Positions 57,501 through 64,000 of a stretch of 64,000 bases of DNA are shown in pieces (position 1 is the stretch's first letter; every line of letters begins with the position of its first letter). The notes beneath the pieces are model-generated. The model saw nothing but the letters and a program-made list of their open reading frames with translations, was not told the DNA's origin and made no database searches. The DNA is from Pieris napi (Eukaryota > Arthropoda > Insecta > Lepidoptera > Pieridae): contig NC_062237.1 of NCBI RefSeq assembly GCF_905475465.1, forward strand, positions 10,464,501-10,528,500. Reading direction: 5' to 3'. The position numbers and the translations under genes are program-made.

Positions 57501-60500
57501 TACTTGTGAAAATGATACTATTCTTCTTAATTTATGAAATAAGTCTTAACCAACTTTACATAATTATTTTCTTTGTTTACTCACCAAAAGTAGAAAAAGT
57601 GTTTTTTGAAGTTCACAAATGGGACATACATAAAATAAAAATGAATTGCAAAATACAGTGTAAACGTTTTATTCGTTATATTGATTTTATTGAGTACTCA
57701 GGGTTTTCGCGAAAAGAGAACCGTTTCTCATCCGTTTCCGATCCATATAAAACATTACGGCGAAACGAAGTTCGCGGGGCAGCTAGCACTACATAAAACA
57801 AGATTTTGTCAAATTGTTGTCGAACTAGCAATGATTACTAAAAATCTATGCATGTTTGTGCAGTTTCTGAGACTAATTGGTAATCGATCTATTGGCAATC
57901 AACACCCGTTATTAAAATTAGTTCATCTCTTATTTAACAATGTTTGACAGAAACATTTGCATTTCGAAACCATTCACGGTGACTGATCGATATAACAGTA
58001 AAAAGTAATATTAATACTCGATAATGGATGTTTTATAGTGAGGCGTTTATACGTAAGTTTGATTTCAATAACTATACATACATTCATACATATAAATAAT
58101 TTCATATATATATATAATATAACATACTTCCATGACCTAGTGTCCTCGACGTCGGCTGCTTAAAATTAGCATATGACTAAAAACTAGTTTTGTCGTTTAA
58201 GCGCATAGGAAAATTTGGATTTTGGCTTCAGGAGGCTTCTGAAAGGGAAAATGGCATAGCTGTGGTTTTATTTAATAAGTAACTTGTTCATAATATTGTC
58301 TTTGATTAACATAACCTTAACACAAAAAGAAAAACAATCCGCGAAAATAGAGGACACCGTGAGCCATTTTTGCCAAAACCCTCCTCTCTATCTTTTAGTC
58401 GATACCAACTCCGGGGAAATAAATACAGATAATGCAACTTTCTCTACAGATGTGATACTTTTTGACATCCAACACCTTTTGTCTTCAGTCACCGTGACCA
58501 CGCACGCTGTAAAGCACGCGAAACGTCGGATAAATTTAAAATTATGTTTAATAATTGTAAATGTATAATAATACATAACTTTAATCCGGTTAAAAAGTTT
58601 TTTCTTTAAAGTAACTTGTTATATAAAAGACCCATATGCTAAAATATTTGTAATAGGGAATTAAAGATTTGTTTATCAGTCACAGTTATTATCTTAAAGC
58701 CATTGTCAAGCTCCAGTAACGGTTACTTTCTCTTATATTTAATTTTCCTGATATGAAAACGTTTTACGTAAAATCTGTAATAATTGCTTTAAATTCACTT
58801 CCGGGTAGAATAGACTCACTTCCGCACACAAAGGCAAGCAATCTTAATCTTTAGTTCACGGGTTTCAATCGCGTCATTGTAGTCGTAGGGTAGTTAATAA
58901 GGTACCTTAATTTATTTAGGAAACATGACAGATACATCACAAATACAAGATATGTAAAAATATATACACAAGTGACCTTAAATTGTTTCACGCATAAGAT
59001 TTTATATATAAATCAAAAAGTATCAGTTACAGAACTGAAAAAAAAATTACAATAATGGCCACGAAAATGTAAACAGAAATTTCTAGTAGATTCACAAAAA
59101 ACTAACAATTACAATACCGATTTTTAAGGCGCTTTAAAGCACGAAAACATCAATTTTGAAGAAGTGAGTGTTATAGGAACACATTCTATGTATGGGGACA
59201 CGAATCCCGATGTTATATGATATAATTATGATGATGTTATAATGTTCTTTTAAAGTATGAAATAAATGATAAATAAACAATTTTTTTTTCAATTGGAACC
59301 GGTACTATAGATACTATAGCCAACTAACAAACTCGTAAAATAGATAGCATATAACGGAAAGCCATTTTAAAAGAAATCGTTGGTTTGAAATGTTTTTATA
59401 CTTAATTCAGTCGTAGCGTGATGTTATGAAATTCGCTAAATGATTATCTAATACAAACATGTTTTATTTCGAACGTGTAGAACAAATGAATCAACTCTTA
59501 TTAGTATAATTTAGCGACTTTGTTTTTCTGCTTTTCTTCCAACAAATCCAACCGATTTACACACAATGAACCAAACACCCTCTGCAAAATATCAAAATAT
59601 TCCTCATAAATCACTATCTCTTTTTGGACTCTATCTATTGGACTCTATCATTATTATTTATTTTTAAGGACTTTGTAATATGTGGCTATTTAACTTCTGG
59701 ACACCACGGACCAAGTGAGAAGATTGAAATGGAAAAAACTATTGTTAGTAAAAACAGTCAAGTGTTAGTGAAAAAATAGAACACGAGAACAGAGAGTATT
59801 TTACTTTAATACAGACTGTAGGTGTTAATGGACATATTCCTATATTAAATATCCTTATTAGTAAATTGGATTAGACTTAAATTACTATATAAGCTCGGAT
59901 AAATCGTAATGTTCAGAGGAAGTGTAGCTTATATCCTTTGTTTTATTCTGTGTATTATGATTGTTCTAATTCCTATCAGATGTTAATGTTGTAATAGTGT
60001 AGTTGTGATAATTGCATCCGCACCACGGGTTCATCAGTAGCGGAAGCGGCTGGAGGACAGTTACCGTCAGTTTATTGTCCCCTTCCGTACTAGTAAAGGT
60101 TTTATTCTATACATAAACATAGGTATATGGTATATTAGGTTCAACAGGAACAAAAAGCAGATTTATTAAAAATATAATATATTTTAAATAAACAAAGTAT
60201 GTAATCATTACTATCTATGCACTATTGGCATCTTATAGATAGTTCATTGATCCCTTTACTAAAAAAACATTTGGACGGGAATCAATAAATTTTTTGAAGG
60301 CAGTTTCGACTGCCCCATTAGAGTTAAATTTTTACCTTGCAAGAAGTTATCCAAATTTCGAGATATCAGACCTAATATAAAAGCAGAATGAAAATTAACA
60401 ATCGAGGTTGACAAAGAAAGCGTCAAAATTTACCTATTCATGACTAAAAGGTACGGAACATAAATTAGGTAAACTTTTAATGCTTATAAACATAATTATG

Positions 60501-62584
60501 TATATTGCACATAATAGCAACACGAGTAGTGTTAGGCTTTAGCGTGCGACTCTCAACCCTGAGGTAGTAGATTCGATCCCAGGCTATGCACCAATGGAAT
60601 TTCTATGTGGATGTTAACATTAGCTCGTCCGGTGAAGGAAAACATCGTGGGGAAACCTAAACTAGACTAAATAGCTGCCGTTGTCAGGCATAGAAGGCTG
60701 ATCACTCTAATTGGCATATTAGAAAATAAATGATCACGAGACAGATACATAAATCTGAGGCTCAGACCTAAAAGTATGTAGCGCCACTGGTTCTTTTATA
60801 TACGTAATAAATATAATTAAGAGTAATCATTATTTTAGATTAGATACAAATAATTATCTAATTACAATAATATCTATATTCTATATACAAGTTAAAATAA
60901 CCTCTTTCTTGGAGTTTTAAAAACATGAAACAAAGGACAGTGGTACCTTGATTATAGTCACTATTAAATATCATAATTTAGTCGCTTGGTCGTTGTCGTA
61001 AATGAATTAGGAACAATTCAAACATAGGTTCTATGTCAGAGTTGTCTATGGTTTGGGGACAGCGTGCCATCACCTTGTGGCGAGAGTGTAAATGGGCTAA
61101 TGAATTTGTAAAATGCAATAATGCAGTTCTTATTTCTACCTGTTTCTTAGAGGTGCTTTCGTAAGTTCGTTGTGTAAGATAGTTATCACATTGCAGCGTT
61201 ATCGTTCCGCATAATTAGCAGATGTTTCACATGTTCACACACGGCTGTCGGCTAAGCGATAACAGACTGTAAAGAATCAGTGCGTGGAACCAACCGCCAT
61301 GTCACGATTTACCGTAATGTGGTCAAGTAAAATAATACTCCATGAATTTATGGCGCATGGCGACTTTAGCTCGTAAATCAAATGGCTTTTAAAGTATCAT
61401 AAAGTATATGCTCTTATTAAAAACTAGCTGACCTGGCTAACTTCGTTCCGCCCTACAACCTTATAATATCGTTGTTACTTTAATTTAACTTATTTTAGGA
61501 TTTCATTAATGTTAAGTATTACATTAATACAACTCTTTTGCCAATACAGAAATGTTTTATTGCTTGCCATTGCGAAAGAAGAATGGCAGTTTTACACATT
61601 AGGCATCTTCTCTCTAGCCGTCAATATGGCGATACTGCATGTTAAGCACTTTCTGATATCCAACATCTTTTGATCAGGATTAAAGCATGGTTATGCATCT
61701 TCTCATTCACCTCAAGATCGGAATTTCTTGAACTGACACGAATTCGACGTAAAATGATGCGTAGTTTTGTCAACAGATGGCACCATATGGTTTTTGCATT
61801 CGTAAAATTAATTAATTAATTTATTGTTATTGGATAACTTATCCGATATTTTATTGCTTATTCTGCTATTCGGGACGGAAACAAATCCAACAAATCAAAA
61901 ACCATGGCAATCGGTCCAGCCGTTCTCGAGTTATAAGTGTTGTAACAAACACGACTTTCTTTTATATATATAGATAGGTAGACTGTCAAGAAGACTTTAA
62001 TATTCAATAGTTAATAGTTGTAACGCATTATTGTCGTAAAAGAATCTTTATACATCTTCGTTTGCTATGAAAGCGACAAATACTAAAATTTTGAAGAAAA
62101 GTGTACCTACTTATTTATAGATATGAACGTATAGATTATCCTACATATATTGGACTATATATTCGTGTGCCGTTTTGTTCAGAGTACATCCACGGTAAAA
62201 TTTTTCCATAATTTTTAATTTTTAATTTTCCTAGTTTTTCTATTCTATTACTTTAACTACGTTTGTCTATGCCAAGGGTTGGCTTTCCAACTTGATTAAG
62301 TTGAAGTAAGGTATTATTATATTAGTAATCATAACAATACAGTATTTACAATTTTCTTAATCTACATAGTAATTATAAAAAATAATTGAAAGGTCTCCGT
62401 GGCAGTGTACCTCTAACGCTGGCAGCATTACCTCGCTGTATTGCGACGTCAACTTAAATCTTTAATTAGCGCCTGTGCACTTGAACCCCACGGCCCAAGA
62501 GTCTCCTCTCCAAAGGGAACAAAATCGAAGTTGAAGGAACGACTCTTACATTTGAGCCGTTTATTAAAGGAGAGAGAGAATAAG
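54546..62584 (+). CDS. unrecognised gene, first two coding exons (3' partial)
   Basis: Exon 1 is 54546-54629 (ATG, 28 codons, ending EREHFEKFQ at a GTAAGT donor). Exon 2 is 62426-62584 (acceptor CTGGCAG, 53 codons, starting HYLAVLRRQLKSLISACALE and ending LLHLSRLLKERENK at a GTATTA donor). Both are phase 0 and join into 81 residues rich in charged heptad-like stretches, suggesting a helical or coiled-coil start. The intron between them is 7.8 kb. A third exon may begin near 63949 or 63964 (frame open to the window end), but its acceptor is ambiguous. I do not recognise the family and propose no function. The exon pairing rests on phase, open frame and splice sites only; exon 1 alone, divergent from SSRP1, is the firmer part. 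Confidence 0.55.
56560..56720 (+). repeat. family R1 repeat, rearranged copy
   Basis: GGGAAAAATGATGAGAGTAAAT then ACGATGCGCGCGCAC and a doubled ACACCGTC(A/G)CA...AACCGACACC unit, ending CTGAAGTTAGC. The AAAAATGATGAGAGTAAAT block also occurs at about 28699. Confidence 0.5.
57740..57786 (+). repeat. Helitron-like 3' end fragment
   Basis: ACGGCGAAACGAAGTTCGCGGGGCAGCTAG is the same terminus as at 44275-44302. The matching start was not found. Confidence 0.5.
58350..58610 (+). repeat. dispersed repeat, copy 2 of an inverted pair
   Basis: AGGACACCGTGAGCCATTTTTGCC to AATCCGGTTAAAAAGTTTTTTC, the inverted relative of 13231-13457, and more complete in the middle (GCTGTAAAGCACGCGAAACG). Confidence 0.7.
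60515..60800 (+). mobile_element. tRNA-derived SINE, family S2
   Basis: Head with B-box-like GATTCGATCCCAGG, body GCTCGTCCGGTGAAGGAAAACATCGTGG and AGGCTGATCAC, tail AAATCTGAGGCT...GTAGCGCCACTGG. The fullest S2 copy in the window. Confidence 0.8.
61424..61974 (-). mobile_element. non-autonomous Helitron-like element, copy 6
   Basis: On the minus strand it starts TCTATATATATAAAAGAAAG, includes GAACGGCTGGACCGATTGCC, and ends CGGAACGAAGTTAGCCAGGTCAGCTAG followed by T. It lies in the long intron of the unrecognised gene. Confidence 0.65.
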
Positions 62585-62590
62585 GTATTA

Positions 62591-63879
62591 CGAGGCATGC
62601 CTTTTAAGTTCTGTCGTTTCCATATTTCCCGGCAATTTTGAATTTGGACCTGTACTATATTCGAATGTGTTTACATTTTGAATCTCAAAACAGTTAAAAT
62701 AATTAGCATTAATGCTATTGATTAGTCACAGCGTCGATTTGAATCTGTCAAGTTACGTACGAAAATGAATCTTTCTAAGGAAAATGTTCGTGCAATAATT
62801 TTCTACATCTTTAGAAGAGGCCTGACACGGCTTCAGTGTTTTGAAGAGCTAATATCTGTGTTCAGTGATGAAGCCCCATGTCTGCGGACTGTCGAACGCT
62901 GGTATTTAGAATTCCAGCGTGGACATACTAGTGTTAGTGACAAATCTCGCGAAGGACGCCCAAAATCCGCCTTCACTGAAGAAAACATCATTGCTGTGAG
63001 ACAATTAATTCTCGAAGATCGTCATGTGACGTATCGAGAGATAGAGGCTCTATTAGGCATCTCAGGGACAACCATTCAGAAGATCTTGCATGAAGCGCTT
63101 GGTGTGAGAAAGCTAGTTTGCCGTTGGATACCGCATCTGCTTTCCGACGATCACAAGGCGGCCCGCGTCAGATGGTGTAAGAAAACTCTAAGGTTCAACC
63201 GAAGAGAGTCAAATCACGTCTACGACATCATCAGTGATGACGAATCTTGGATCTATGCCTACGATCCTGATTCCATACAACAATCTACAATCTGGGTCTT
63301 TCAAGAAGAGCCAAAGCCGACTAAACTCGTTCGTTCTCGAATCACTTCAAAGATGATGGTGGCCACGTTCGTTGGAAAAACCGGCCATGTTGCGACTATT
63401 GCACTTGAAGATCGTAGAACGGTTAACGCAGAGTGGTATACCACAGTTTGTTTACCACAAGTCATCGCCAAACTTCGAAAATCTAATTTAAAGCGACGCA
63501 TCATCCTGCACCACGACAACGCAAGCTCACACAGCGCTCGTCAAACAATTCAGTATTTGAAGCAGGAAAAAGTAGAAATTCTTGACCATCCTCCATACAG
63601 TCCTGACCTAAGCCCTAACGATTTCTTTACATTTCCAAAAATTAAGAAAAGTCTTCGTGGTCAAAGGTTCCAGTCCGGTGAAGAAGCAGTCGACGCTTTC
63701 AAATCAGCCATTTTGAACACCTCCACTTTAGAGTGGAATTAATGTTATAATAACTGGTTTGAGCGAATGGAAAAGTGTATTAAGCTACGTGGTGAATACT
63801 TTGAAAAACAATAAAAAGTAATATAAGGTTCTAGTTGTGTTTTTTTCTGCAAACGACAAAACTTAAAAGGCATGCCTCG
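62591..63879 (+). mobile_element. mariner transposon, near-intact
   Basis: About 29-bp terminal inverted repeats (CGAGGCATGCCTTTTAAGTT... at the left and its complement at 63851-63879) lie between duplicated TA dinucleotides (62589-62590 and 63880-63881). The length of 1289 bp is normal for mariner. It sits four bases into the intron following the exon that ends at 62584. Confidence 0.95.
62765..63742 (+). pseudogene. mariner transposase with one premature stop
   Basis: Open from ATG for 325 codons, then TAA at 63740-63742. The same frame continues for 23 codons with the usual mariner C-terminus (NNWFERMEKCI, GEYFEKQ) to a normal stop at 63812-63814. So a single nonsense codon removes about 24 of 349 residues. 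The N-terminus has two helix-turn-helix motifs (MNLSKENVRAIIFYIFRRGL; VTYREIEALLGISGTTIQKIL) and the linker WIPHLLS, a variant of WVPHEL. Catalytic D159, D251 and D286 are all present, with 34 residues between the last two, the D,D34D mark of mariner. YSPDLSPNDFF surrounds the last one. Whether the short form works is unknown; the lost WFxRM motif is well conserved, so I call it probably inactive. Confidence 0.9.
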
Positions 63880-64000
63880 TATTATCATAGCATATTAACC
63901 ACATATGCATAGCACATATTAACCCTCGGGTTTACGCCTGTTGCAAAGAGAATTTGTCTCAAGCCCGACTCCAGTCCAGCTGATACAGGGAAACGAAGAA

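Larger units (their letters stand above)
54630..62425. other. long repeat-bearing intron of the unrecognised gene
   Basis: 7.8 kb of AT-rich DNA without a supported exon. It holds R1 repeat pieces (56560-56720), Helitron-like ends (57740-57786, 61424-61974), the inverted repeat copy at 58350-58610, and SINE S2 at 60515-60800. Stretches 54640-56400 and 58620-60500 show nothing I can name. Confidence 0.45.

Noticed and set aside
1..64000. CRISPR arrays, operons, riboswitches, integrons
   Set aside because: Nothing of the kind; the intron-exon structure and repeats are those of an insect nuclear genome.

Overview
The window reads as nuclear DNA of an insect, most likely a moth or butterfly (Lepidoptera). 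Its genes are split by short introns with clean GT-AG borders, the encoded proteins match conserved animal families, and the introns and intergenic DNA are AT-rich and packed with short elements of lepidopteran style: tRNA-headed SINEs, small non-autonomous Helitrons, MITEs, LINE 3' ends, a gypsy-class LTR element and a mariner. I see no bacterial, plasmid or CRISPR feature. All exon borders below come from reading splice sites and phases by eye; every spliced model sums to whole codons.

Layout. 1-16 kb, plus strand: the last 17 exons of flightless-I (fliI); its N-terminal leucine-rich-repeat exons lie off the left edge. 16.5-16.8 kb, minus: a one-exon gene for EMRE, the small regulator of the mitochondrial calcium uniporter. 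17.1-21.3 kb, plus, head-to-head with EMRE: GGA, the Golgi clathrin adaptor (8 exons, 637 codons). 24.3-27.9 kb, minus: Lst8/mLST8, the WD40 subunit of the TOR complexes (7 exons, 316 codons). 30.8-31.4 kb, minus (5' UTR exon at 32.0 kb): an HmgD/HMGB-like chromatin protein. 34.7-42.4 kb, minus: a complete errantivirus-type Ty3/gypsy element with two LTRs that look identical, gag and pol open, env broken. 45.4-53.6 kb, minus: SSRP1, the HMG-box subunit of the FACT histone chaperone (13 exons, about 717 codons). 54.5 kb to the right edge, plus: the first two coding exons of a gene I do not recognise, separated by a 7.8 kb repeat-rich intron, with a nearly intact mariner inserted just after the second exon.

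The genes are unrelated housekeeping functions (actin remodelling and nuclear coactivation, mitochondrial calcium, Golgi sorting, nutrient signalling, chromatin). The one pairing that suggests shared history is HmgD and SSRP1. They are neighbours on the same strand, and their HMG boxes are interrupted by an intron at the same codon and phase.

I found no clearly new multi-gene system. The points most worth a second look are the shared HMG-box intron, the weak final splice donor of SSRP1 beside a MITE, the gypsy element with open gag-pol but decayed env, the mariner sitting at a splice donor, inverted repeats that flank fliI exons, and a 23-bp minisatellite that is open in all three reading frames.
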